Assembly (NCBI GenBank): GCA_000499405.2
Contig: HG738139.1
Coordinates: forward strand, 8,146,616-8,210,615
Direction: 5' to 3'
From: Onchocerca volvulus
Taxonomy: Eukaryota > Nematoda > Chromadorea > Rhabditida > Onchocercidae
Length of the DNA stretch: 64,000 bases
Below the pieces are notes generated by a model. That model saw nothing but the letters and a program-made list of their open reading frames with translations, ran no database searches and was not told the DNA's origin. The translations under genes were made by a program, and so were the position numbers. Below are positions 12,362 through 23,872 of this stretch, piece by piece. Numbering within the stretch: the first letter of the stretch is position 1; every line of letters starts with the position of its first letter.

Positions 12362-15042
12362 ATGCCGAAGATGAAATTCTATGGTGATCGGCCGCAATCA
12401 TTCTCTATCGATGATTCTGGGGAGCGCTACTATATCGGTGCTGAGGTTGGTGAAATAGCTGTGTCACATTATTCAGATACAATATTCATAAATATTTGTT
12501 AAAAGAATCGTTGTAGGCGACGTGTTCTGTTACCTCAAACATTCAATATATTTTTCTAGGGAAGTTTTATTTTCCTTGTAATTACTATTGTATTATGATA
12601 CATTTGATTTTTGTGCTCTGCTTTAACATGAATTGCAGGTAGGACAATACATGCGATATCACCGTGGTTCGTTATATAAAAGATTTCCACAGCTATGGAA
12701 ACGTATGGCAACTTTGGAAGAGAAACGGAAAATGCAAGAAATGGCGTGTCCTTCATCCTTTCTAAATACCAATATAATGTTGGTCAAAGCTTCCGAGGTA
12801 TGATTTATCTCTCAATTCTATATTGAAGGAATTGCGTTATTATTACCTCTTGCTTTTTTTTTTTTTCCCCCAATTGGTTGCTACAGTTGCTACTCAAACA
12901 AACTTTTTTCTCATTTGCAAGGAATTACGTTTTGTAAAGGAATTGTAGTTTTGTGCAGATGCTGTATCATTAGCAGTAATAAAGTATTTATCTAAGGTTG
13001 ATGAGATTTTGATGGGAAACGAGGAAAAATACCGTGCAGGGGGTACTGGTACAGCAAATAGCGCTGTGTCATCTGGGAGTACCATAGCTCTTAATGGCAC
13101 TCCAATGAAATCAACGCGATCTGGAACAGGACCATGGCTCGGACAGCAAGTATGTTTTGATAATTAATAGTAATTAGGTTTGTGTAAGTAATAGTTTGTT
13201 TGTTTAATCAAGTTGATTTTTATTCCGTGGTTGGTGCCTATGTCATTCAGTTTGAGTGTTCAAACAATATGAAATGATCTGGAATCCATTAAATATATAA
13301 TCCAGATCGAGAGGTCAAAGTAGGTTTGTTAGTATTAAGTCAGCACGAAGAATGAATCCTGATCTTCTTATAAGAATTGATGTTTATTCACTGCGTTTAT
13401 TCTTTTTTTAAAAATAATATTCTATTTGCGAATAAAATATGGAAATGTTATATTAATATAGCCAAATCAATTTTTTGGAAAAGTAAATAGGTAACTTCTT
13501 CTTTACATATAAAGAGAAAAATTTAGTATTAAGTTGCATGATGAAGCTATTTCAAATAATTGTATGTTAAAGGTAAACAGCGGTTCACATCATCTAGAAA
13601 GCGTGCCTTGTTCTACACCAGTGGCACATGCACGTGGACATATGAAAACACGGGACTTTGCTTCGTCACCGGATGATCTAGACATGTATAAAAAAATTTT
13701 GGACAATGCCAATCAACCTGAGGAGCTAATTCCCATAAGGTAGTTTTTATATCTTGCCTAATATCATTGGATAACATGGCACAATTTAGGAAAGTATTGT
13801 CGTTTTTTTTTTTTTTTTTATTGTTTATTTTTTAAGGTTGGATATGGAATTGGAAGGTGTGAAGCTCCGCGATACATTGTGTTATAATCGCAACGAAAAG
13901 CTGATAACACCAGAAATTTTAGCTGAGACAATGTGTGATGATCTCGATTTGCCCACGGGGACTTTTCAAAATGCCATTGCGCAAGCTATACATCAGCAGA
14001 TTGAGGTGGAGTGTAGTTTTGTTTTCAGTAATTTCCAGCTTTCAATAATTCTTAACTCAATTTATTTTGCTTCAATAGATTCTGGATGTAGATGATTGAA
14101 TAATTCCATGATCTTGATTAATATTTTTATTTCGAGACCTAAAATACTGCGCACGAGGTATGTCATTCTGTGAAAAAATTTACCATTAATTAGAGATGGA
14201 AAATTTCACGGTATTTCAGGCGGCGGGAGAAGCAACGCCTGTCGATACAGCTTTAAGTGATCAACGTGCACTGTTAAAACTGAATATTCATGTCGGTAAT
14301 CAGTCTTTGGTTGATCAGTTTGAGTGGGACATGAGTGAAGAGAAGAATAATCCGGAATGGTTTGCTTCAAAGTTAGCTTCCGAATTGGGTCTTGGAGGAG
14401 AATTCGTTGCGGCAATAAGTTATTCCATCCGTGGGCAGCTATCGTGGAATCAAAAAACCTATGCTTACAGGTGTTTTCTTCAACTTTTATGTGAAATTAT
14501 TGATGAATTTTAGCGAATGAATGTGACAGTTTAAAATTATTTGGCAATAGTAATACTGCTATATATCGAATGTTATCTTATTTAGATTTCATTCAATAAA
14601 CTTACGATTTCAACCGCCGAAGGCGTGATGTTGACTTCATACTCTGATTATGCTATACATAATTTGTGTCGCATTGTCATATTTAGCTAGCAGTAGCAAA
14701 TCTTATTTTAAATTGCATGACGGTGTATTTATTCGTGTTTTTGTTTTTATAAGGGAGATTAGGTATTCTGATCGGATTTTTATGTTCTTTGTTAAAGTTG
14801 TAGTTTTTATTCATATTTTCGTCATAAAAAATTCCGAGCAGTTTTTAAATTCACACTGTTTTAGTGAATCTCCCTTACCAACAGTAGACTGTCCGTTCCG
14901 GAATCCTGCAGATGCTGATGTTTGGGGACCATTTCTAGAAACACTTACAGATGCTGAAATCGAGAAGAAAATGCGCGATCAAGATCGTAACACCCGTCGC
15001 ATGAGACGACTCGTGAATGCTAATCCCTACGGTGGTCTTTGA
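12362..15042 (+). CDS. snfc-5: SNF5/SMARCB1 core subunit of SWI/SNF chromatin remodeller
   Basis: Seven exons (12362-12445, 12639-12797, 12997-13149, 13573-13739, 13837-14005, 14220-14470, 14865-15042) join in frame to 386 residues, matching the usual length of about 385. The N-terminal winged-helix region ([20 protein letters not shown]) is followed by a variable linker. The two SNF5 repeats come next, one beginning [12 protein letters not shown] and the other containing [20 protein letters not shown]. The C-terminal helix contains the conserved [20 protein letters not shown]. It is expected in the nucleus as a scaffold of BAF-type complexes contacting the nucleosome acidic patch. The start ATG follows an acceptor-like sequence closely. 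Exon 1 can be ended at two donors that give the same protein. Confidence 0.96.
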
Positions 15043-15548
15043 TTTTTATCAGCCTTTTTTCCTGTATAATGTAATCCTTTTGATATTTTTATGAAATTGT
15101 TATTGTAACAGTGATTTCTGAATGATCCTGAAAATTATACATGCCATGAATTAACACTTTTCGAGTGGAAAAAATTGAGCAAGTATTTTGATCATGTTTA
15201 ATCAAAATAAGTATTTTGATCATGTTTAATCAAAATACTTGACTGATCATCTTATGTATTATCTTCTTGATAACATCGAGAGCAATATTCCAATAACTAT
15301 TTGATTCCACTAGTTATCTATTGAATTATCTTTTGTGCATGTTATGTGAAAAAAGTTTGCAGTCCAAGTGTAATTTTATGATGATCAATAAATTTATTTT
15401 TCATCCAGTTGCATTATATGTGTGGTATGTTTTCATTATGTTTATCTTTCACTGTGATCTTCGTATGTGATACTTCGGAAAGAAAAAAAAATATTTCAAA
15501 TTTCAGTGGGCAATTATTCTATGCTTTTTACTTTTACAGTTTTTGAAA
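15043..15548 (+). other. SNF5 3' region and spacer to Y14
   Basis: This holds a 28-bp tandem duplication forming a hairpin (15181-15240) and an AATAAA polyadenylation signal at 15387-15392. The spacer is about 500 bp, compatible with a loosely spaced nematode operon but also with independent promoters. Confidence 0.55.
15181..15240. repeat. tandem 28-bp duplication with perfect hairpin
   Basis: Two identical 28-bp copies occupy 15181-15208 and 15209-15236. The second copy plus the next four bases forms a 12-bp perfect stem (15209-15220 with 15229-15240) around the loop catgttta. It lies 140 bp after the SNF5 stop, in the 3' UTR. Confidence 0.9.
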
Positions 15549-17822
15549 ATGGCTGCTGTAACAGGAGATGGTATCGAAGTTGACGATGACATGGAGCTTG
15601 AACATGCAGATCAAGGTTGGTTTTAAAAATCTGTTGCTTCTGCAAATCGCTGCCTATGTGATTCTAGATTTGTTTGCAAATATTCCTATTTGCAAATTTT
15701 ATACTGAAATACGGTTTCCATTCAGGATTTTGGAACTTTGTTCTTGTCATAGTGTTTCTTTTTTTTCTTTTTTATTAACTGATATAAATCATTAAAATTA
15801 GCGAAGGATTTCCTTATTTTCTGTTAATTGTAATTTAATCTATGAAGTCATATTTCGGAATTTTTGATATTTTGTTTCAAATGAAAAATCAAATATTTTT
15901 TACCTTTTCGGATTAAAAAGGGTATCAAAGTGGAGGACTCTTCATTTTTTTAAATCAACAATATGTTATGATTTAATTAAACTATAATGTAATCTAATCA
16001 ATTACCCTCAAATAATATATTCTTCCGTAACTTCTGATGAATCGATAAGCATTGCGAATAACAGAAATTTGGATCCTTCACCTAATATTTCTAAAGTATT
16101 TCAAGTTATTATCTTAATAATATTATGTCTAGATGTGTACCATTTCCGAAATAAGCAATATCAAAGACTTATCAGTTGTAATTCTTATGCAAGCATTGTC
16201 TTAATCATTTAGTCTTTGTAGGCCTATTATTGGTGGAAGCTGGATTAATTAAAATTCTCATAGCAACATTGTTTGCAGTTTCCCAAGTCTTGTCTGATTT
16301 CAGAGCACTTCTACAACTACAGCTCTTCAGGAATTAAGTCGGGGCAGAAAGCCTTGTTTTTGTAACAAAAAAAAAGTTTTGTTTTCAAGCTATTTATAGC
16401 CAAATTGTTAGGATTTTGTTCTTGAAAATCAACGAGTCTAACATGGGAAATATGGACTGAAGTAATTGTATCTAATCACAAAATAAACATTTACAAGTTG
16501 TAATATTTATTTCTTGACATCTCAACAAATAACTTTTATTTCCGTGTGTTGCTTATGTAATCTCATTTCGTTAGAAAATTCTTTTTTTCATTCAAAAACG
16601 TTGAAACAATCATTTATCGTATATTTTGTAGTAAGATTTAGTCGATATATTGAAATGCTTAATCGAGAAAAAGATTACGAACACTTTTATGATGCTTTCT
16701 TGAAAACGGTTTCGTTAACTTAGTCTTTTAGCTCCATCTTGTGTTTGTGTTTGTATATGTTCGATATGTGGTGCTGTGCTTTTCAACCACGTTCTGTGAT
16801 TTGTAAATATTTTGGTGACTTGAAATTCTAGATTTGTTGCCCAACTCTATGAATTTATTTTTCAATCTCCGCATATATAATTGCTGTTGATGATTAAAAA
16901 ATTATAGTTGATGACCTAAAAAGTCGAGCAACGAAAAAAAAAGGACGTGGTTTTGGTGGTGAGACGCATGCTGATGTTACCGAATATGAAGGTTTGGAGA
17001 GCACAGGCGGTGCAAACAATCCGAATGCCCCTCAGAGGTTTGAAGATTTTTATTAGACTTTTGTTTCAAATTTTTGAAATTTTTAAAATGATATCGGTGG
17101 CAATTTTTTTCTTATAAATAAACTCGTATTTTGAACCCTGCTTTTCCAAAAAAGCAGTTTGTAATTTTGTGTGTTTAGATCAGTAGAAGGATGGATAGTA
17201 TTTGTGACGAATGTTCACGAAGAAGCCCATGAGGATGACGTCTATGAGCGATTCAGCGAATATGGTGAAATTAAAAATATGAATTTGAATATTGATCGAC
17301 GAACGGGATTCTTAAAGGTTTTCTTTTTTTTTTTACTTTTTTTCTTTTTTTTTTTACTTTTATTATTTTTCAAAAATCAAAAAGAATCTAGGATCGTCTC
17401 TGAATCGGACTCACCAAATTTAAGTGATTTTGAATGCTACACTGTCATAGGTAGATAGTCTTAACCTCGAAAGTTGCTTATTTCTGTGGCCTTTTGATCT
17501 AACAATCAAACTCACTCGTTCCTTAATGCATTAACATCAATCAGATCTGGCCAATAGAATTAAAGGATGCTTTCCGAAATATTAATCAAAGGTTTTCTGA
17601 AAATAATGATTAACGTGGTATTTCTAAAATTTTTGCTTGTTTTGTTACTAGAACTGTATTTTTTCGTCTGCTATTTAGGGATACGCATTAGTGGAATACG
17701 AAACGCAAAAGGAAGCTCTTGCTGCAATTGAAGGTTTAAATGGCGCAGAACTGCTTGGACAAACAATAAATGTTAGCTGGTGCTTTGTGCGGGGCAGTGT
17801 GCAGAAAAAGAGGCGACGATGA
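15549..17822 (+). CDS. rnp-4: Y14/RBM8A, exon junction complex RNA-binding protein
   Basis: Four exons (15549-15615, 16908-17037, 17179-17317, 17679-17822) give 159 residues. A short acidic N-terminus is followed by the basic KKKGRGFGG stretch typical of Y14. Then comes one RRM entered by QRSVEGW, with RNP2 as WIVFVTNV and RNP1 as KGYALVEY, split by an intron just before GYAL. The end WCFVRG...KKRRR is much shorter than the Arg/Ser tail of vertebrate Y14. Family knowledge: Y14 pairs with Mago in the exon junction complex, deposited upstream of splice junctions. It follows SNF5 on the same strand. Introns 1 and 3 are fairly large, and intron 3 carries long T runs. Confidence 0.95.
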
Positions 17823-18450
17823 GTTGATTTCAATTCCATTTAGAGTAAATCTGCAGTTTCATTTTGATGATATCAAACGCCTCATTGAATTATTGTTGAT
17901 CTTAATGGATTTTATAATTTTTTTTCTCATGTTCTTTAATTGTTTCATGCGCACGAAACTTTTTGAGATTTGTTCTAAGTGATTTTTGCTGAAATATAAA
18001 CTATTGAGCAAAAAACTTAGAACTCATAAATTTATTTTAATTTCTTTATCGCAGATATTGCTGTCGATGCAAGCATATTTTTCATTTTCTCCGTGCAAAA
18101 ATTGTTTGTTACGTATAAAAACTCAATAAATTGTTTAGATTTGAAACTGCATCATTCATATTTTTATCTTCGAAAGGTTTTAATGCTTTCAGTAAAATAT
18201 CCTTCATGAGAATGATCTAATGCTAATCATCAGTTAAATCACGTAATATTTGTAAGCAAATTTGTGATTAGTCTGCTTGCTATTGAAGGAAACTTCTCAT
18301 GAAAAATCAGTAACAATCATTTTTTTTAGCGTGCATATTTTGTTTAGCTGCTTGTCCAGCAATGATTACAAAACTTGGTTTGAGAAGTGAGTAAAATCTA
18401 TTTACCGACGAATTATTTTTTTCATTTACAAGAAGAAAGGTGCCATATCG
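17823..18450 (+). other. Y14 3' region and spacer to GPATCH1
   Basis: About 630 bp without a gene. An AATAAA signal at 18125-18130 could end the Y14 transcript. A tttacaag acceptor-like site lies shortly before the GPATCH1 start at 18451. Confidence 0.5.
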
Positions 18451-21400
18451 ATGGCAGATTGGGTGATTTATGGTACGGAGTTGGAAGAAATCAGTGATGG
18501 GACGAGTTCGTTTGTTTTAATTCTTACCATATTTAATCCTATTGTGGACTGGGCCTATTTGGCGAATGTTTTGACTTTGCTAGCGAGGATAGCAATTAAT
18601 TTGTAACTATGAATATATCATTCGTACGTTGGATTCACTGTGTAATGCAGTTCCGGATTCATCTACAACTTATTTCTATAACTTTTGAGTTAGTGTTGTT
18701 TATAATTTTTTAAACTATGTTGTATTTGTGTAATTCCAACGCTGAAGTTTCAATCATTTCAGATAACAAAAGTAATACGCAACCTCTTAGAATTGAGGAA
18801 CAGGTGGTAAAAGATGAAAAGGGACGAAAGCGTTTCCATGGAGCATTCACTGGTGGTTTTTCTGCTGGATATTTTAATACTGTTGGTTCTAAAGAAGGTA
18901 AAAATTTACTTTTTTTCCATGATTCGTTAAAAGTAACCCCAAACTTTTCATTATTTTATAATATATAAAGATATTTAAGGTTGGATACCAAAAAAGTTCC
19001 GTTCAAGTCGTGATGAAAGGGGCGAAAAAACTGATTACAAACCAGAAGATTTCATGGATGAAGAGGTTAAGTCATGTCATTTTCTTTTTGGCATATTCTA
19101 AAGTAATATTAGTAGCGATTATCGCTCGATGAAGGATAAACCTTAAGATGTCCATGAGATGATATATATGGATATCGGTGATGGTAAGCTGAGCAGTTTC
19201 TGTTGAACCCTATATAAGTCGAATAAACTATCAATCTAAAGTTCAAGCGGCTTAGCACTGGTGGAATCTATTATTTCTTTAATGAACTCTCTTAACCATT
19301 ACTGGAAACTGGTTGATTTATAGGATTTGAGCGAATTCGGAATAGCAGCCAGACGAATAAAAACTTCGGCAAATGTTGGCGGAGATAACCGTGACAGTCA
19401 CTTATTAGCATGGGAACGAAATACGCAGTCTTCATTCGAGTCATCACTCGCAGTTCATCTTCAAAAAATTATTAAACCAACTAGGTACTATATCAGTGAT
19501 ATCTTTGCTGGTATTGGTACGGATATTCAAAAGTTTAAGTTTGATATTGATATTCAAGATTCAACTTCACAGAGATATATTCAGGCATAAATACTTTCTA
19601 GGAACTCAATAGGTATGCAGCTGCTGAAAAAGATGGGATGGAGAGAAGGACATGGGATTGGATCGAAAATGTCACGAAAAGCATTAGAGAAACAGAAACG
19701 TATGTTTCATTCTTGTTATGTTTATAGTTGAGATTATTTGATGAAATTCTGATTTGTCAGATCTAATTTTATATTACAGTGTGTTGTGAAGTAATGTAAG
19801 GAATTTTCTTAATAAATGAAACATCTGTATATTTTCCACAGTTTCATATCTTTCTTATCCACTTTTATTTATTCTGTTGATATGTTCAGTGAACGATGAT
19901 AGAATTTATGGTAAAAAGGGGTTTTACAATGAAGAGGCAGTAAGAGAGGCGGATGAAATGGCACCAAATTTTTTATTTGCACCGAGCGACTTTGATCCAA
20001 CTATTTTAAAATCCTCTGAGGGCGTTCATGGTTTGGGATATTGCGGGATACGACAAACTTCTGTGCTGTCTGAGAAATACGGCATTCTTGAGTCTGCGCT
20101 AAAATTAGAGAAAAAAGGAAGAGGTATTTCGGGACAAGTATGTTTCATCTTTATTTTTATTTCATCTTTATTTATTTGTAAGATTTCTTCATTTTAACCT
20201 ATCAGAACATAATTCTGAGCATTGTGTTATAAGCATTTCATAAATATTCTTCGCTAGCTTTGGGGCTCCGTCTTGACGAATTCCAAAATAAATTTAAGAT
20301 TCTCTTCGGATATGTTGCAGTAATTCATCCGCTAAAAAGAGTTCAGAGGTTTCGAAACGGTCTGGCTATCGAAAGCGTATAAATATTGGAATACTTTCAT
20401 CTTATTTATTTCAAGGCATTTGGTGTTGGTGCTTTTGAAAATGACGATGTAAACATATATACAAATTATGACCTTTCTCAGTATGACTTCGCGATTGATA
20501 GTTGTGGAACAGCGCCCGATGCATCATGTAATGCAAGTAATTCTTTTTCCGATTCATTTGCTTCTATTTCAAATAAAATATTATTACTCGCAAGCGAAAA
20601 TCGGCCATTAGAGCTGATGAAGACAAGAGCAAAAATCATTAATGGATTAGATTTCTATAATTTCAAAGGAATTATTGCAGATGATACAGGTTTTGTAATG
20701 GCATCCAAACGTCAACTTGCAAGACACTTTTTCGAACCACCGCGAATCCCGTCGAATTTTCGTCCACTGCACATTCCCATTCACCCAGATATTTCTCAGA
20801 TGCCCTTGAATATCAAACAGTTCAGTGAAAGAATGAATCATTTGCAACGTGCAAAGTTTTTGGGAGAGGTTAATTTCTTTCACTGTTAAAAGCTTAATTT
20901 CTTTTGATATATTATTTTGAATAATTTTGTTTACAGACTGATCCAAAACCAGTCTTGGAACTGATACGTGATGAAGACCGAAAGAGACTGAATATTCCTC
21001 AACGTGAAGATGTGATACAAAATACATTCGAAGAAAATCCCATGAAACAAGCACGATTTAAACAGTATGTGAATTATTTGAAACGAGGTTTGTAGATCTC
21101 TGATGCTGTTTTTATTTATTCAAAAATTTTTATAGAAGATTGATTAAGCTTCTGCTTATCTAATTTCTCATATCAGCATTAAATGCTTTCAAAGATATAG
21201 TTTAGTTTATGATAATCAGCATAATTTCTCATTTCTACAAGGCAATGTACCTGTCAAGTCAATCATATTGACGCTTCTAAACAGGTATCTATTCTTTTTG
21301 TGAAGATATAGCTATCGATTTACGTTTCAATTTTTGTAAAGGATTGAACTATCCGCAACCATCCGATATGACAAGGTTGGAATGGGATCAGGAACTTCAT

Positions 21401-23277
21401 GATTTTCAAAATGTGCTTTCTCCTGAATTACGATCACTTATATCGGAAGTCGAAAGACAACAGAAACCGCTAGCATGTCCAGATATAGCGGCTCCCATAG
21501 CCGATATTTTAAAGTCGAAGTTTATTTCTAGTTCAAGCTCCAGTTCTGGGAAGGTCAGAGAATTATTCGCAGATGGAATTTTTTTTTTTTTTTTTCGTTT
21601 CAAATTATGTTTTACTTTATTCTTTCTTCCTTTTCTATAGTCTGTTTCTTCATTTATGGATTTAATAGAATAGATTGAGTTAATCATATTTTCGTATATA
21701 TTTTTTAAGATGAAGGAAACAGAAAGTAATGAACGATTCGCAGCTGTAAAGATGAAAATGTTTGGTATAAAGACTCGATTAGTTCATGAATGGCACCCTG
21801 CAAAACAACTGGCAAAACGATTCAACGTTCCGGATCCATATCCCTCGTCCAGTCTTCTTGGTGTTCCTCATCTGCAGGTCTTTTCTTATCACAACTTTTA
21901 AAAATTCGCATGCGGATTCATTTGTTTTCAACTCTATGTTTTTCTTTTTTCAGAAAACGATAAAGACGGAAACATTAGCAAATCTTGGAGCTCATATGTT
22001 AACATTTGAGTCAACGGTACAAGATCCGAACTATCATCCAAGCTTAGGAAATATTGATTCGGAAAAAAAAGAGGCATTTTTTCACAGTATTTTCATAGAT
22101 ATAAATAAAATACTTGCATTTTAAAGTAATTTTTTCTTTGAGAAGGCGAGATTCACTAAATCTACATATGCGAAATCTATATATCTATCTATCTTCTGTC
22201 TCTCTCCCTCTCTCTCTTTCTCTCTATATATATACATATATATCCCCTCAGATGCAGATGGATCCCCCTATTCTGGCAACTCTATTATATAAAATTAAAT
22301 TTCAGGATCAGAACATTGGCATAAATTTCACCTTCAATAATTTTTTCCTTTTTTTTTGAGTTTTATATATTTTTTTCAAAGCCTTTCAACAAATTATGCC
22401 ACAACTGTATTGCGATCAAATTTTTAAAATCAAATTGTATTATATAATTTACTTATCTGTAAAGCAATGAGAGATAATGGATCACCTCTCTTAAATATAA
22501 AAGAAATTCTGATGGCAAAAATTTCTAGAACTTAAAGTACAAGATGGATAAATGGGAAACAAAAAAGATCATAAAAAAACAGTAAGATTCACAGAAAATT
22601 GATTTCCAGTTTGTAAATTTCCATATTGTTGCAGATTTCCAAAACAGGAGAAACATTTAATGAGGAGGAAAGCAATTCAGATGAGAAGCCATCAGAAGAA
22701 TTGCTGAAAGCTATATTTGGTGATAGTGATGAATCTAGCACTGATACAGAAAATGAGGAACTACAAGATAATCAGCAGGACATAACGGTCCCGTCAGCGT
22801 CTAACTTTTTTGATAACAGCACTGAAGAGAATAAATTTGTAGTACCAACAAAAATGCTTACGGTGATGGATATGGATCTTTCAAGTGATAATGATAATGA
22901 AGAATTTGGACCTGCACCTCCACCTCCTATATCTTCGTTAACAGTCGATTTAAGGACAAATATTATCGACTCAAACAAAAAAAGTAAGTCCTACTTGTTT
23001 CTGTAGCCATTCTTGAAACACAAAGTCACATTTATCCAGTTTTATCCGCATCACAACTCTAAACTATTTTCCTCTGCAGTTATAAAAAAAAAAGGAAAAA
23101 AAAAGCACAGTGCAAAAGTCTTGTCGTCTTAATATTGTTGTATTTATAAACTACAAGAATTTGTAACATTTGTTGAATATTTCAGTGAGAAAGCATCATA
23201 AATATTCGAGGAAGAAATGGAAAAGGGAAAAGAAGAGTAAAGAGAAGAAAAAAGTGAGCTCTTGGAAATCTGATTAG
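18451..23277 (+). CDS. GPATCH1, G-patch spliceosomal protein
   Basis: Thirteen exons are resolved with matching phases: 18451-18505, 18763-18897, 18980-19065, 19324-19484, 19602-19699, 19890-20137, 20416-20868, 20937-21087, 21342-21553, 21710-21877, 21954-22016, 22635-22983 and 23186-23277. They give 756 residues. Family-specific blocks include [20 protein letters not shown] and [15 protein letters not shown] near the N-terminus. The G-patch is [14 protein letters not shown] in exon 5. Further on are [12 protein letters not shown] and the late block beginning AAVKMKMFG and ending RFNVPDPYP. The C-terminus is acidic, then Lys-rich. Family knowledge: GPATCH1 joins the catalytic spliceosome, and G-patch domains activate DEAH helicases. 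An alternative last exon exists at about 23082-23132, also in phase and also Lys-rich. Confidence 0.95.
22186..22245. repeat. CT-rich and TA microsatellite in an intron
   Basis: A run of tctatc, (ct)n and (ta)n simple repeats lies in the intron between exons 11 and 12 of GPATCH1. Confidence 0.8.
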
Positions 23278-23872
23278 AATAATATATGGTAATGAAGTAT
23301 GCAGCATCTATTTTCTACCTACTCTGAAACTCTAATTCTTTTAGCACGGAAAAAAATTATGTTGCCATCAAGAATCACAAGAATAACCAGCTGAAATACT
23401 TAGCTTTTGCCTAATTAATGAGCTCTGGACAGATGAATAAGAGCATTTACGAGATGGAGTACCCGTTTTTCAGGAAGCGAAATTCCAAAGTATCAATAGA
23501 CATTGATCTTATATCTCATTCATTATGTGTATTTCACTTTCACCACATCTGAATATTCCCGTGATGTAACACTTTCTGCTTATGCATCGAAATTACAACG
23601 TTATAAGCAAGTTGAATATAATTCGCTATGTTATGTCTTATTTCTTTCAGAATTTTTTTGTACTCACAATGATGAAAGAAAATTCAGTAGTAAAGTAGCA
23701 TTTAAAAATTTAAGTGTATATAGTATTCAAAACTATATAATTCTTGAAACTTTTATCATAGCAAAAAAAATTGTAACATAAAATGGAAGAAAGAGCAACA
23801 CACGTCGTAACTGCGTTGATAAATCATTTCTACACAAAATTCAGGATTTCTTCATGCAGCTAGGATAAGATA
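23278..23872. other. convergent 3' region between GPATCH1 and Hip
   Basis: The two genes meet tail to tail here. No gene is seen. One short open frame at 23503-23781 lacks splice or homology support. Confidence 0.5.

Noticed and set aside
20647..21054. 135-codon minus-strand open frame
   Set aside because: It lies antisense over GPATCH1 exons 7 and 8, whose identity is certain.
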